DNA of 64,000 bases from UBA7672 sp030824255 (GCA_942493305.1 OW818686.1:310001-374000), one strand, 5' to 3'. Shown: positions 24,067 through 33,486, numbered from the stretch's first letter. Numbers and translations: made by a program. The notes: generated by a model from the sequence alone, not told the origin.

Positions 24067-25283
24067 CAGGTTTCGGCGCCCTCTTCCTCGAACTGAACAT
24101 CGCCGCGGCTGTTGCGATCCTGTTCGTGCTGCTGGTTCGCCGGCCTGCCGCCCGCCTGCTCGGCTCGCACGCAGCCTACAGCCTCTGGGCCGTGGTTCCG
24201 GTTGCGATGATCGCCACGCTGATCCCGGAACGGACGACTGAAACCATCGTCGGCGAATTCCTGATCGGCGGCCTGCCCGCCAGCCATGCCCTCGCGCAAG
24301 CCTCCGAAAGCGCCTGGTTCGCGCCGCTCATGCTGACCCTCTGGAGCCTCGGCGCCATCGCCCTCGCCGCGCTCTTCGTTCGCCGCCAGCGCGCTTTCCA
24401 GAAAGACGCCGAGATCGGCCTCGCCGGTCCCGCCATCGTCGGCTTCCGTCATCCGCGCATCGTCACGCCCGACGATTTCACCAGGCGCTTCAGCCATGAT
24501 GAGCGCAAGCTGATCCTCACGCACGAGCAGGTCCACCTCGACCGCAATGATGCGCGGATCAACGCGGTCGTCGCCGTCCTGCGTTGCGTCTTCTGGTTCA
24601 ATCCGCTCATTCACATCGGCGCAAAGGCCATGCGTATCGACCAGGAACTCTCCTGCGACGCCGAAGTGATCGACCGCCGCCCCCGCGTCCGCCGCGCCTA
24701 TGCCGAAACGCTGCTGAAGACCCAGCTCGCCTCTCGCCCACTCCCCGTCGGCTGCTACTGGCCCGCTGAAGCGCAGCATCCGCTGGCCGAACGCATCAGC
24801 CTCATCGCCGCCAAGCCCGTCTCCGCCGCGCGCCGCGCCGCCGCCACCGCCCTCGTTCTCGCTCTCACTGCGGGCGCCGGGTTTACCGCCTGGGCCGCCC
24901 AGCCCGAGCGCACCATCTTCCGCGAAACCGCCGACGTTCTGCTGCCCTTCCAGCCGATCCCGCGCGACGGTCAGGTCATTGACGGTGCAACACGTCCGAT
25001 GCTGAAGCCCGGCTCCGTTGCCTGGCCGCGCGGCTCCTCCGCGCCATCGAGGCTGGGCAAGGCCGAAGTCGGCGCCGAGCTCTGCATCTCCAGCACCGGC
25101 GCGGTCGACAGCGTCGCGGTGATTGCATCCTCCGGCAATGCACGGATCGATGATCTTGCCGTCGGCGCGATGCGCAACATGAGTTTCGAGCCGGCCATGC
25201 ACGGCGGATCGCCGATCCGCGTCTGTGGCCACCAGTTCTCGATGGCTTTCAACACGGCCGGCGCCGCGTCGTCACCACCATGA
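24063..25283 (+). CDS. M56 (BlaR1-type) membrane metallopeptidase with C-terminal TonB-like domain
   Basis: 406 residues. N-terminal transmembrane helices (IAAAVAILFVLLV, YSLWAVVPVAMIATLI and MLTLWSLGAIALAALFV) lead to the cytoplasmic zinc peptidase domain with HEQVH (residues 154-158) and DQELSCDAEV, the M56 motifs. A fourth helix follows (AAATALVLALTAGAGFTAW). The C-terminus resembles TonB_C: AELCISSTGAVDSVAVIASSGNARIDDLAVGAMRNMSFEPAMHGGSPIRVCGHQFSM. In place of the penicillin-binding sensor of BlaR1 the periplasmic part is thus TonB-like. It overlaps blaI by 4 bases. Confidence 0.9.
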   Translation: MTGFGALFLELNIAAAVAILFVLLVRRPAARLLGSHAAYSLWAVVPVAMIATLIPERTTETIVGEFLIGGLPASHALAQASESAWFAPLMLTLWSLGAIALAALFVRRQRAFQKDAEIGLAGPAIVGFRHPRIVTPDDFTRRFSHDERKLILTHEQVHLDRNDARINAVVAVLRCVFWFNPLIHIGAKAMRIDQELSCDAEVIDRRPRVRRAYAETLLKTQLASRPLPVGCYWPAEAQHPLAERISLIAAKPVSAARRAAATALVLALTAGAGFTAWAAQPERTIFRETADVLLPFQPIPRDGQVIDGATRPMLKPGSVAWPRGSSAPSRLGKAEVGAELCISSTGAVDSVAVIASSGNARIDDLAVGAMRNMSFEPAMHGGSPIRVCGHQFSMAFNTAGAASSPP

Positions 25284-25340
25284 CCTGACGCTTAGCCCGC
25301 CTCACATTTCTCACTGCTCACCTGCTCAAAGGAGGTCTCC

Positions 25341-25988
25341 ATGTATGGAGCCATGAGAGAACACGCGCCGTCTTCTACCCGCCTCGCCGGCCTCGCCAGC
25401 GCTACGGCGATGACCTTGGCGATGGGCTTTGCTCTCGCCAACGGCATGGGAAACTACATCGCCGCCAACCTGCCCGATCCGATCATCTACGTGCCGCTGC
25501 CCGACGCGCCACCCTCCGAACCGCCGCCGCTGACCAGCGACCCGCTCGACGTCTCCAGCGACGCCAGCCTGCTTGCTGTCGATCCCGTCGTGCTGCTCGA
25601 TCGCTTTGAAGTGGATAATCCTCCGATGACCGGCACGCTCGATCCGCCGCCGCGGAAGCCCGCAGCCACGAGCAACACCGCAACTCCAACGCCGCCAAAG
25701 CCGCCTGTGCGAACCAGCGCCATCATGCTGCCCGCAGCATCGCCGGCCTATCCCGTCTCGGAAGTGCGCAAGGGCAATCAAGGCATCAGCTCGCTCGACC
25801 TTTGCCTCGATGCGCGCGGCCGCGTGACATCCGCCGCGCTGATCAGCAGCAGCGGCCACCCCGCGCTCGACAACGCCGCCCTCAAATGGGTGCGGGATCG
25901 GAAGTTCACACCAGCCAAAGTCGATGGCGCGCCGCAGGCGATCTGCGGCCACGCCGTGTCCTACGAATGGAAGCTCGACAAACGCTGA
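25341..25988 (+). CDS. TonB-family protein
   Basis: 215 residues. An N-terminal signal-anchor (RLAGLASATAMTLAMGFALANG) is followed by a Pro-rich linker of about 100 residues and a C-terminal TonB-like domain (SSLDLCLDARGRVTSAALISSSGHPALDNAALKWVRDRKFTPAKVDGAPQAICGHAVSYEWK). The domain is visibly related to the C-terminus of the M56 protein before it, including the paired cysteines (LCL and ICGH). AAAGGAGG precedes the start. Probably the third gene of the BlaI-controlled operon; whether it works with ExbBD is unknown. Confidence 0.83.
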   Translation: MYGAMREHAPSSTRLAGLASATAMTLAMGFALANGMGNYIAANLPDPIIYVPLPDAPPSEPPPLTSDPLDVSSDASLLAVDPVVLLDRFEVDNPPMTGTLDPPPRKPAATSNTATPTPPKPPVRTSAIMLPAASPAYPVSEVRKGNQGISSLDLCLDARGRVTSAALISSSGHPALDNAALKWVRDRKFTPAKVDGAPQAICGHAVSYEWKLDKR

Positions 25989-26067
25989 CCGCTTGAGCCT
26001 CGCCCCAGTAAGGCGAGGCGGGCCGGACCGCCAGGACGCCCCACGTTCCGGCTCGGCCCATTTCGAC

Positions 26068-26104
26068 TGCGCCCCGTCCCACATGAGACGGGGCGCATTT
26101 TTTT
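26068..26104 (+). terminator. intrinsic terminator after the tonB-family gene
   Basis: TGCGCCCCGTC (26068-26078) pairs perfectly with 26087-26097 around an 8-base loop and is followed by seven Ts. It lies 80 bases after the stop and runs into the end of the converging SDR gene. Confidence 0.93.
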
Positions 26105-26897
26105 AGCGCGCGCCCTTCGCGCCATCGATCACGCCACGACGCAGGCGAACCATCCCGCGAATCCAGCGATCATAATCTCCCGTCTTGCGCTGCATGTAGG
26201 TGACGACCTGTTCGTGCGGCAGGATGAGGAAAGTTTCAGCACCCAGCCCCTTCACAACAGCGTCGGCGACATCATCTGGAGACAGCACGCCGTCGACATT
26301 CTGCGAGCCGGCCGCTCCACCCAGCATGGGAGTGTCCACCGCCTGGGGGCACAACAGCGAAACGCCAATGCCATTTTCTTTCGAGGCGATGGCGAGGTGC
26401 TCGCCGAAGCCGATGGCGGCATGCTTGGTGGTGGAATAGACCGCCGAGCCGATCTGGCTGAGGAGACCTGCCGCCGACACCGTATTGAGGAAGTAACCCG
26501 ATTTTCGTGCGATCATCCCCGGAAGCGCATGACGCGCCGCATAGACATGCGCCATCACGTTGACGCCCCAGGCCAGCTCCCAGTGTTCGTTCGGCGGTGA
26601 GCCGGGATTGTCGAGATCAGGGTCGGAACGCGAGATGCCGGCATTGGAGCAGAACAGATCGATACGGCCGAATTTGTCTTCCGCTGTACGGACGATCCTG
26701 ATGACGTCGGCTTCCTTCGTCACGTCAGCCTGGATGCCAATGCCGCCGACGGACTTCGCGACCGCCTCAGCGCCGGGCCCATTCATATCGGCCACGATGA
26801 TCGCAGCCGCGCCCTCGCGCTGGAAACGTTCCGCCAGCGCCTTGCCGATGCCGCTCGCCCCGCCCGTGACGATGACGACCTTGTCCGCAACTTTCAT
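26103..26897 (-). CDS. short-chain dehydrogenase/reductase
   Basis: 264-residue classical SDR. The cofactor-binding VIVTGGASGIGKALAERF gives the TGxxxGxG motif, VADM suits an NAD(H)-type acidic residue after strand 2, NAG is in LFCSNAGISR, and the catalytic YSTTK (YxxxK) follows the serine in NTVSAAGLLSQIGS. Substrate unknown. It lies 15 bases after the lipoprotein gene upstream, so the two are probably co-transcribed. Confidence 0.92.
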   Translation of the reverse strand: MKVADKVVIVTGGASGIGKALAERFQREGAAAIIVADMNGPGAEAVAKSVGGIGIQADVTKEADVIRIVRTAEDKFGRIDLFCSNAGISRSDPDLDNPGSPPNEHWELAWGVNVMAHVYAARHALPGMIARKSGYFLNTVSAAGLLSQIGSAVYSTTKHAAIGFGEHLAIASKENGIGVSLLCPQAVDTPMLGGAAGSQNVDGVLSPDDVADAVVKGLGAETFLILPHEQVVTYMQRKTGDYDRWIRGMVRLRRGVIDGAKGAR

Positions 26898-26912
26898 GAC
26901 TGCACTCTTGTC

Positions 26913-27302
26913 CTAGTTTGTTGTCTCGATAACGCCGATGTTGACGATGAGCTGGCCGAGTGTGGTCAGCGTCGCCTCACGCGCCGGTGCACTGGCAGGT
27001 GCGCTGAAGAACACCATGGCGGGCGCATTGCGACAGGCGTCGTTCTTGCGTTGGGCGGCTGCGCGCAGGCTCTCCTGCGTGCCGGGCTCTCCATTCACTG
27101 TGAGAGCGCCCGAGGCCGAAAGGCCGACACGCAATTGCACGGCATTGCAGGCAGCAGCAGTCTCTGGCCGGAACTCCGGCAGGTTGGCGATCTCCGGGGA
27201 AGACGGCGAGAGCGCAGGCTCGTCTACGGCCGCAGGCGCATTGGCTGGCGCTGTCTCACAAGCCAGGAGGACCAAGGCCGAAGCCAGCAGGAGGATACGC
27301 AT
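26913..27302 (-). CDS. small lipoprotein with an ExbD-like domain
   Basis: 129 residues. The lipoprotein signal MRILLLASALVLLAC gives Cys 15. The mature part, LRVGLSASGALTVNGEPGTQESLRAAAQRK...APAMVFFSAPASAPAREATLTTLGQLIVNIG, follows the strand-helix order of the ExbD/TolR periplasmic domain. Here it is carried on a lipid anchor rather than on the usual transmembrane helix. The similarity is by eye only. Probably in an operon with the SDR. Confidence 0.6.
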   Translation of the reverse strand: MRILLLASALVLLACETAPANAPAAVDEPALSPSSPEIANLPEFRPETAAACNAVQLRVGLSASGALTVNGEPGTQESLRAAAQRKNDACRNAPAMVFFSAPASAPAREATLTTLGQLIVNIGVIETTN

Positions 27303-27367
27303 ACAGTCTCCCCTTCATCAGCGAAGAGGACGAGCATAGCCGACTTTCAGGCCGCGTCGATTCTTCC

Positions 27368-27952
27368 TCAGCGCGGCGTAACGGCCCCCTCCCCCGGCCA
27401 TTGCGTGTCGCCCAGGCTGCTAACCGAGAACTCGATGAATTTCACAGGTGGGCCGTCCTTCGGAATCCGCGTGCCAGTCTCGGTCCAGACCCCATCTTTC
27501 ACAGCAGCTTCGTAGGCGATCTTCATATTGGGCCCCGCCTGTATCTCCCACGTGAATCCGGTGGGCGTCGGGGTGATCGGAAAGTCTCCGATACGACCCG
27601 AGGAATAGGACCGCATGGCGTAACTTTTCTTGTCGGGATCAAACGAGATGACGGCAAAGGCGTTGAAGCTCAACGAACCATCCGCCTCATACCCGCGCCC
27701 CTCGATAACGCGGACTGTACCATCGAGCATGGTTCCAACCCGCTCGGCTTGGATGAAGGCATGCCAGATGCCGTTTCCCGTCAGCACCTTCGCATCGCCG
27801 CGCCATTCGCCATCAATCATGGCCAGCGCTTTCATCGCGTCTCTCTGAGCGGCAAGACGCGGAGCTGCATCAAGCGAGCCCTGCGCGAACGCTGGACCCA
27901 TTGCAAAAACAGGCATTGCCGCAAGCAGGACGGACAACAGAACAGAGCGCAT
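27368..27952 (-). CDS. exported DUF1579-like protein
   Basis: About 194 residues with a Sec signal peptide (MRSVLLSVLLAAMPVFAMGPAFAQ). The mature part resembles DUF1579-type lipocalin-like proteins: KALAMIDGEWRGDAKVL, a central RVIEGRGYEADGSLSFNAFAVISFDPDKKSYAMRSYSSG and GFTWEIQAGPNMKIAYEAAVKDGVWTETG. The start at 27952 is chosen because it opens the signal peptide; the frame continues to 27991. Function unknown, ligand binding conceivable. Confidence 0.72.
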   Translation of the reverse strand: MRSVLLSVLLAAMPVFAMGPAFAQGSLDAAPRLAAQRDAMKALAMIDGEWRGDAKVLTGNGIWHAFIQAERVGTMLDGTVRVIEGRGYEADGSLSFNAFAVISFDPDKKSYAMRSYSSGRIGDFPITPTPTGFTWEIQAGPNMKIAYEAAVKDGVWTETGTRIPKDGPPVKFIEFSVSSLGDTQWPGEGAVTPR

Positions 27953-28094
27953 CACACCTCCCCGCCGCATGAAAAGCACTTTTCCATGCAAAGGTTGTTT
28001 GTCAAGCGACTGCCCGGCCGTCGAAATGCCGTGGCGACAGACTTGCCGGAGGCGGGCGGAAACGCCTAGCTGTCAGCCAACAGGGAGACGGATA

Positions 28095-29423
28095 ATGGGA
28101 TCGCGCACGAAGAAACTCGGCCTGACTGTCGCGACGCTTGCAATCGCGGCGTGCGCCGGCGCCGGCATGATGTTCGCGACCGCGCAACAGCCCGCCGCTA
28201 CCGAAACGCTGATCCACGCGGGCCGTCTACTGGCCGATCCCGCGTCTGGCCGCGTACTGACGCAGCAGACCATTCTCGTGCGCGACGGAAAGATCGTGTC
28301 GATCAGCGGGGGCTACGCAAACGCGCGCTCCGGACAAAAGGTCGTGGACCTCAAGACCAGCTTCGTCCTGCCCGGCCTGATCGACAGCCATGTCCACCTC
28401 GCCAGCGAGCAGGGACCCGACGCACGCCTCAACGGCTTCCTCAAGACCCAGTCCGACGCTGCGATCGACGCCGCCGGTTTCGCCATGAAGACGCTGGAGG
28501 CAGGCTTCACCACTGTGGCTGACCTCGGCGGCCCGGCTGAATCCATCCTCGCCCTTCGCTCCGGCATCGCGCGCGGCGCTATCCCTGGACCTCGCATCCT
28601 CTCGGCAGCCGGAGGCGTCAGCGTCCATGGCGGCCATGGAGACGCCAATGGCATGCCGCGCGATCTCGTCCCCCTCTTCCGCGGCAACGGCGTCTGCTCC
28701 GGTGCTGACGACTGCGCACGCGCCACGCGCGAGCGCGTGCGCGATGGGGCGGACATCATCAAGATCACCGCCACTGGCGGCGTGCTTTCACAGACGGCGG
28801 CCGGGCTGGGCCAGCAGTTTACCGACGCGGAGCTGGCCGCCATCGTGCAGGCAGCGCACGCCATGGGCCGCAAGGTCACGGCTCACGCGCACGGCGCCGA
28901 CGGCATCAACTCCTTCCTGAAAGCCGGCGGCGACTCCATCGAACACGGCACATACGCCAATGAGGAATCCGCTGCCCTGTTCAAGGCGAACGGCGCCTAT
29001 CTTGTCCCAACCCTCCTCGCGGGAGACTTCGTCGCGCGCGAGGCGGCCAAAACCAACAGTTTCCTCTCTCCGCCCCAGGCAGCCAAGGCTCTGGAAGCGG
29101 GGCCCAAGATGCAGGACATGCTGCGCCGCATGCACGCAGCCGGCGTGAAAGTGGCGTTCGGCACCGACACCGGCGTCTCCGCGCACGGCGACAATGCGCA
29201 GGAGTTCGCGCTGATGGTCGGCGCCGGGATGACGTCGCTGCAGGCGATCCAGGCGGCGACGGTCAATGCCGCCGATCATTTCGGCCTGACGGCGGAAATC
29301 GGCTCGATTGCGCCGGGCAAGACGGCAGACATCATCGCCGTCGGCGGTGACCCGCTGAGCAATGTTCGCGAACTGGAATCGGTCAACTTCGTGATGGCGA
29401 AGGGCAAGGTCTACAAGCAGTAG
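28095..29423 (+). CDS. exported amidohydrolase, imidazolonepropionase-like
   Basis: About 442 residues. The N-terminal hydrophobic segment with AIAAC may be a lipobox. The amidohydrolase core shows TLIHAGRLLADP, the metal-binding LIDSHVHLAS, ITATGGVLS, KVTAHAHGADG and DSIEHGTYA histidines, and FGTDTGVSAHGDNAQEF with the catalytic aspartate. This subgroup includes prolidase-like and dipeptide-hydrolysing members (Xaa-Arg/Lys dipeptidases); the substrate here is not predictable. The start at 28095 follows GGGAG. Confidence 0.88.
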   Translation: MGSRTKKLGLTVATLAIAACAGAGMMFATAQQPAATETLIHAGRLLADPASGRVLTQQTILVRDGKIVSISGGYANARSGQKVVDLKTSFVLPGLIDSHVHLASEQGPDARLNGFLKTQSDAAIDAAGFAMKTLEAGFTTVADLGGPAESILALRSGIARGAIPGPRILSAAGGVSVHGGHGDANGMPRDLVPLFRGNGVCSGADDCARATRERVRDGADIIKITATGGVLSQTAAGLGQQFTDAELAAIVQAAHAMGRKVTAHAHGADGINSFLKAGGDSIEHGTYANEESAALFKANGAYLVPTLLAGDFVAREAAKTNSFLSPPQAAKALEAGPKMQDMLRRMHAAGVKVAFGTDTGVSAHGDNAQEFALMVGAGMTSLQAIQAATVNAADHFGLTAEIGSIAPGKTADIIAVGGDPLSNVRELESVNFVMAKGKVYKQ

Positions 29424-29440
29424 ACATTTGCTGCGTCTCG

Positions 29441-30190
29441 CTACCCATTTGACTGTTCCAGATTTAAGACGCTTCGCACCTCCGCTAGATGGCGCCTGAT
29501 GGTCGGCAGCGCCAAGTCGATCTTCAGTTGTACAAGCTCAGGCACGGCGTCGGTTGCAGTGAAAGCGCTCGACACTAAGTCTATTCGTGCAAGCAGGTTG
29601 CTCGAGAGACTGTTTAGGCGCTGCCGCTCGGACCCGTCCGCTGGGAGCACACGATCCGTTTTGATCCGGCTCAGTGCTTCACGCAGGCGGCTTCTCACCG
29701 TTTCGAGGACCGCCACGGGACCGAGTTGCATGTCTTCTCCCAACTCATCCTTCGTTCCGATCAACCAGAGCACTTGGCCGTTGTACGAAAGTCGCAGCCG
29801 CTCGGAGTAGCGCAACCCCATCATCGCCAATGAATTCGCATGGCTCCTAACACTCTCAATGTGCGTGCGCTGGTTGGCGATCTCGGCTTGCTTCAGGGCA
29901 ACTGCCGCTTGATCCGTTGCCGCTTTGGCCAAGATCTTTTGGGTCTCAAGCTGAGCGCTGTGCGTCCTTAGTTGCACATCGATCAACGCCCTTTGATGCT
30001 TTTGGTCGGCACCTTGCTGAATCAGGGTGAACAGGACAGCCAGAAATCCAAGCGGACCAAAAACGCCAGCGAGGAACTCGCCCCATTCACTTGGCGACAT
30101 CGCGACAACAGCTGCAGGGTCGCGCCACCAGATAAAAGCCCCGACGACAATCAGCCAGAGCAGCGCAAACACAATCAGCAATGCACGCAT
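29441..30190 (-). CDS. unknown membrane protein with coiled-coil
   Basis: 249 residues. Two N-terminal transmembrane helices (ALLIVFALLWLIVVGAFIWW and FLAGVFGPLGFLAVLFTLIQQ) are followed by a long Gln/Ala-rich coiled-coil (ADQKHQRALIDVQLRTHSAQLETQKILAKAATDQAAVALKQAEIANQR) and a helical C-terminus. Less GC-rich than the average of the window. This layout is common among uncharacterised phage-defence and stress-associated membrane proteins, but nothing specific supports that here. Confidence 0.65.
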   Translation of the reverse strand: MRALLIVFALLWLIVVGAFIWWRDPAAVVAMSPSEWGEFLAGVFGPLGFLAVLFTLIQQGADQKHQRALIDVQLRTHSAQLETQKILAKAATDQAAVALKQAEIANQRTHIESVRSHANSLAMMGLRYSERLRLSYNGQVLWLIGTKDELGEDMQLGPVAVLETVRSRLREALSRIKTDRVLPADGSERQRLNSLSSNLLARIDLVSSAFTATDAVPELVQLKIDLALPTIRRHLAEVRSVLNLEQSNG

Positions 30191-30269
30191 CGCTCATCCC
30201 CCATCCCCATGGATCGGAATTATGCGCCTCGGGATTGCGCTCTGACAATCAGCCTAGAGGACAATTGCC

Positions 30270-33200
30270 TCAGAGATTCAGCAGCGTTGGGTCTCCGCCT
30301 TGCGCGGCAATGTTGACGGTAACGGCACGTTCCGTAGCGAACCGCGCGACATAGTGCGGTCCGCCGGCTTTCGGTCCCGTGCCCGAAAGTCCGGAGCCGC
30401 CGAATGGCTGCACGCCAACAACCGCGCCGATGATCGAGCGGTTCACGTAGACATTGCCTGCGCGGACATTGGCTTTCACCTTCTCGGCAAAGCCTTCTAG
30501 GCGCGAGTGCACGCCCAGCGTCAGGCCATAACCCTTCGCTGACAGCGCCGAGCCGACACTTTCAATGCCGTCCGGGTCGTAGCGGAGCACGTGCAGGACG
30601 GGGCCAAAGATTTCCCGGTCGAGCTGATCAAGCGAGGCAAGCTCCACGATGGCGGGACCGAAGAATGTCCCCCTGTCGCGCAACTCACCAATATCGCGCT
30701 GCCAGACTTTTGCGACAGGCTTCATCCTCTCGAGATGCGCATCAAGCAGGCCGCGCGCTTCAGCATCAATGATCGGGCCAATGTCCGTTGAAGCTTCGGC
30801 GGGGTCGGCGATGATCTGCACTTCCATCGCGCCCTTGATCATGTCGATTGTTTCGTCGGCCGTCTCATGCGGCAGGAAGAGAACGCGCAGCGCCGAACAC
30901 CGCTGCCCCGCAGAGCGGAAGGCAGACATTACGACATCATCCACCACTTGCTCGCGCAGGGCTGTCGTGTCGCAGAACAGTGCATTGAGACCGCCCGTCT
31001 CCGCGATGAGCGGAACGATGGGGCCATCCTTCGCCGCCAATGTGCGATTGATGATGCGCGCGACCTCGGTGGAGCCCGTGAACGCGACGCCCGCACAGCG
31101 CGGATCGCCGGTCAGCTTGCCGCCGACCTTGCCATCGCCGGTCAGCAGGTGAAGCGCAGCGGGCGGCAGGCCGGCTGCGTGGAACAACTTCACGGCTTCG
31201 AAAGCGATAACGGGCGTCTGTTCGGCTGGCTTGGCCAGCACGGTGTTGCCGGCCGCGAGTGCGCCAGCGATCTGTCCGGTGAAGATGGCGAGCGGGAAGT
31301 TCCACGGACTGATGCAGACAAAAGCGCCGCGCCCCATCATCTCCATTGCGTTGGTTTCGCCCGCGGGCCCCGCCAGCGCTTCAAGGCCTTTGAATTTCGT
31401 CTCGGCTTCGATGGCGTAGTAGCGGCAGAAATCGACGGCTTCGCGCACTTCGGCAATGCAATCGTCCAGCGTCTTGCCGCCTTCACGCGCGAGAATGGCG
31501 ATGAGGTGATCCGTGTCGCGTTCCATGGCGTTGGCCATGGCTTCAAGAATATCCGCGCGTTTGACGCCGCCGAGGGCGTTCCATTCCGGCTGGTAGGCGC
31601 AGGCGGACACATAGGCCGCATCTATTTCGGCGGGCGTGGCTGTTGCGACGGCGCCCACGACGCGATGGGCGTCCGCGGGCGCCTTCAAAGCTTCGCCGTG
31701 TGTGGTGCGGGCTTCGCCGTTGACGATCGGGCCAGCCGCGATTGTGCCGCCCGCATCCAGCTTCGTGACGGCACTGTGGATACGTTCGCGCACAACTTTC
31801 TGGCTGAAATCGAGGCCAGCTGAATTGATGCGCGAGGGGCCATAGAGGTTCGGCGGCGGCGGAATTCTGGGATGCCGCGAAGGCGCCGCCGACAACGTTG
31901 TGTACGGATCGGCGGCGATACGCTCGGCGGGGACGCCCTCGTCTAGGAAGGAGTGGACGAACGAGGTGTTTGCACCGTTCTCAAGCAGTCGACGGACGAG
32001 GTAGGGCAGCAGGTCCTGGTGAGCGCCGACCGGTGCATAGATGCGCACCGACCGCTCGCGGCCAGCCGCCTTGTAGAGCGCGACGCCCATTCCGTGGAGA
32101 CGCTGGAATTCGTAGTCGTTGCGCCCCGCCCGTTTCGCCATCAGCTCGATGGCGGCGAGCGAGTGTGCGTTGTGGGTGGCGAACTGCGAATAGATGGACG
32201 GCCCTGTCTTCAGCAGGGCGTCAGCGCAGGCAAGGTAGGAAACGTCGGTCGCCTGCTTGGTGGTAAAGGTCGGGTAGTCCGGCTGGCCATCGACTTGGGC
32301 GCGTTTCACCTCCGAGTCCCAATAGGCGCCTTTGACGAGGCGGACCATCAGGCGGCGGTTGGTATCGGTGGCGAGTTGACCCAGCCAGCCGATCGTGGCT
32401 TCGCCGCGCTTCTGGTACGCCTGCACGGCGAGACCAAGGCCAGTCCATTTCGCGAGGTCGGGCTCACGGGCAAGGCGTTCCAGCAGTGATAGCGAGAGAG
32501 CCAGGCGGTCGGCCTCTTCGGCGTCGAGCGTGAAATTTATGTTTTGTCTGGCGGCGAGCTTCGCAAGCTCAACCACCATCGGATAAAGCTCGCGGTGTAC
32601 GCGTTCGCCCTGTACGGCGCGGTAGGCGGGATGCAGGGCGGACAGTTTGACGGAGATGCCGTCAGCGGTTTCAGGCGACGATCCGGTCTTGGCGCGGCCC
32701 ACTTCGCCAATGGCGTTGGCGTAGCTGTCGAAATAGCGCCGGGCGTCAGCTGTGGTGCGCGCGCCCTCGCCGAGCATGTCGAACGAGTGAGACGCAGCCT
32801 CGCCTTTCTTTACATTCCGCTGACCACGCTTCAGCGCTTCATCGATGGTGCGGCCCATGACAAACTGGCCGCCCATGATCCGCATGGCCTGCATCATCGC
32901 CGCGCGGATCACCGGCTCCCCGGCCTGACGCACCATGCGCTGCATGAAGCCGCCGGGGTTTTTCTCGGCGTCCTCCGGGGGCTGCACGATGCGACCGGTG
33001 AGCATCAGGCCCCAGGTGGAGGCGTTGACCAGAAGCGAATCCGATTTACCATTGTGATCCGACCATTCGCCGGAGGAAATCTTCTCGGCGATCAGCGCGT
33101 CCGCCGTGTCGGCATCCGGCACGCGCAGGAGCGCTTCGGCGAGACACATGAGAGCAAGGCCCTCAGGGTTCGACAGGCCGAACTCTTCGAGGAAACTTTC

Positions 33201-33392
33201 CATGACGCCGGAGCGGCGTGTTTCGGCGCGAGCCTTGTTGACGATGTCGCGCGCAGCGGCAGCGGCGGCACGGCGTTCGGCCGGATCAAGGGCGGGTCTG
33301 CCGAGCAGTTCGGCGATACGGGCGGCCTCATCCTCGTACTTGCCGGCATCGAGCGCGTCGGGTGACGGCAGGGACGACTTGGCTTGCGACAT
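30270..33392 (-). CDS. putA: bifunctional proline dehydrogenase / P5C dehydrogenase
   Basis: Oxidises proline to glutamate in two steps. About 1040 residues without an N-terminal ribbon-helix-helix, so it is a non-DNA-binding PutA. The FAD-binding proline dehydrogenase barrel has YQKRGEATIGWLGQLA, RLVKGAYWDSEVKRAQVDG and FATHNAHSLAA. The aldehyde dehydrogenase half has PWNFPLAIFTGQIAGALAAGNTVLAKPAEQTP, FTGSTEVARIINR, ETGGLNALF and the catalytic cysteine in SAGQRCSALRV (about residue 832). The start at 33392 is preferred over 33422 because AGAG lies eight bases before it. Divergent from a small lipoprotein gene. Confidence 0.97.
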   Translation of the reverse strand: MSQAKSSLPSPDALDAGKYEDEAARIAELLGRPALDPAERRAAAAAARDIVNKARAETRRSGVMESFLEEFGLSNPEGLALMCLAEALLRVPDADTADALIAEKISSGEWSDHNGKSDSLLVNASTWGLMLTGRIVQPPEDAEKNPGGFMQRMVRQAGEPVIRAAMMQAMRIMGGQFVMGRTIDEALKRGQRNVKKGEAASHSFDMLGEGARTTADARRYFDSYANAIGEVGRAKTGSSPETADGISVKLSALHPAYRAVQGERVHRELYPMVVELAKLAARQNINFTLDAEEADRLALSLSLLERLAREPDLAKWTGLGLAVQAYQKRGEATIGWLGQLATDTNRRLMVRLVKGAYWDSEVKRAQVDGQPDYPTFTTKQATDVSYLACADALLKTGPSIYSQFATHNAHSLAAIELMAKRAGRNDYEFQRLHGMGVALYKAAGRERSVRIYAPVGAHQDLLPYLVRRLLENGANTSFVHSFLDEGVPAERIAADPYTTLSAAPSRHPRIPPPPNLYGPSRINSAGLDFSQKVVRERIHSAVTKLDAGGTIAAGPIVNGEARTTHGEALKAPADAHRVVGAVATATPAEIDAAYVSACAYQPEWNALGGVKRADILEAMANAMERDTDHLIAILAREGGKTLDDCIAEVREAVDFCRYYAIEAETKFKGLEALAGPAGETNAMEMMGRGAFVCISPWNFPLAIFTGQIAGALAAGNTVLAKPAEQTPVIAFEAVKLFHAAGLPPAALHLLTGDGKVGGKLTGDPRCAGVAFTGSTEVARIINRTLAAKDGPIVPLIAETGGLNALFCDTTALREQVVDDVVMSAFRSAGQRCSALRVLFLPHETADETIDMIKGAMEVQIIADPAEASTDIGPIIDAEARGLLDAHLERMKPVAKVWQRDIGELRDRGTFFGPAIVELASLDQLDREIFGPVLHVLRYDPDGIESVGSALSAKGYGLTLGVHSRLEGFAEKVKANVRAGNVYVNRSIIGAVVGVQPFGGSGLSGTGPKAGGPHYVARFATERAVTVNIAAQGGDPTLLNL

Positions 33393-33486
33393 GGCTGACA
33401 CTCTATGTCCTGGAACATGCATATCTGGCCGACGGCCCTACTCCGGATCAACTTGAAAGTCTCGCCCGCCGCTCCACCTCAACAGG

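Noticed and set aside
29441..30190. Membrane plus coiled-coil protein as a phage-defence effector
   Set aside because: No defence genes, nuclease or sensor nearby; architecture alone is not enough.
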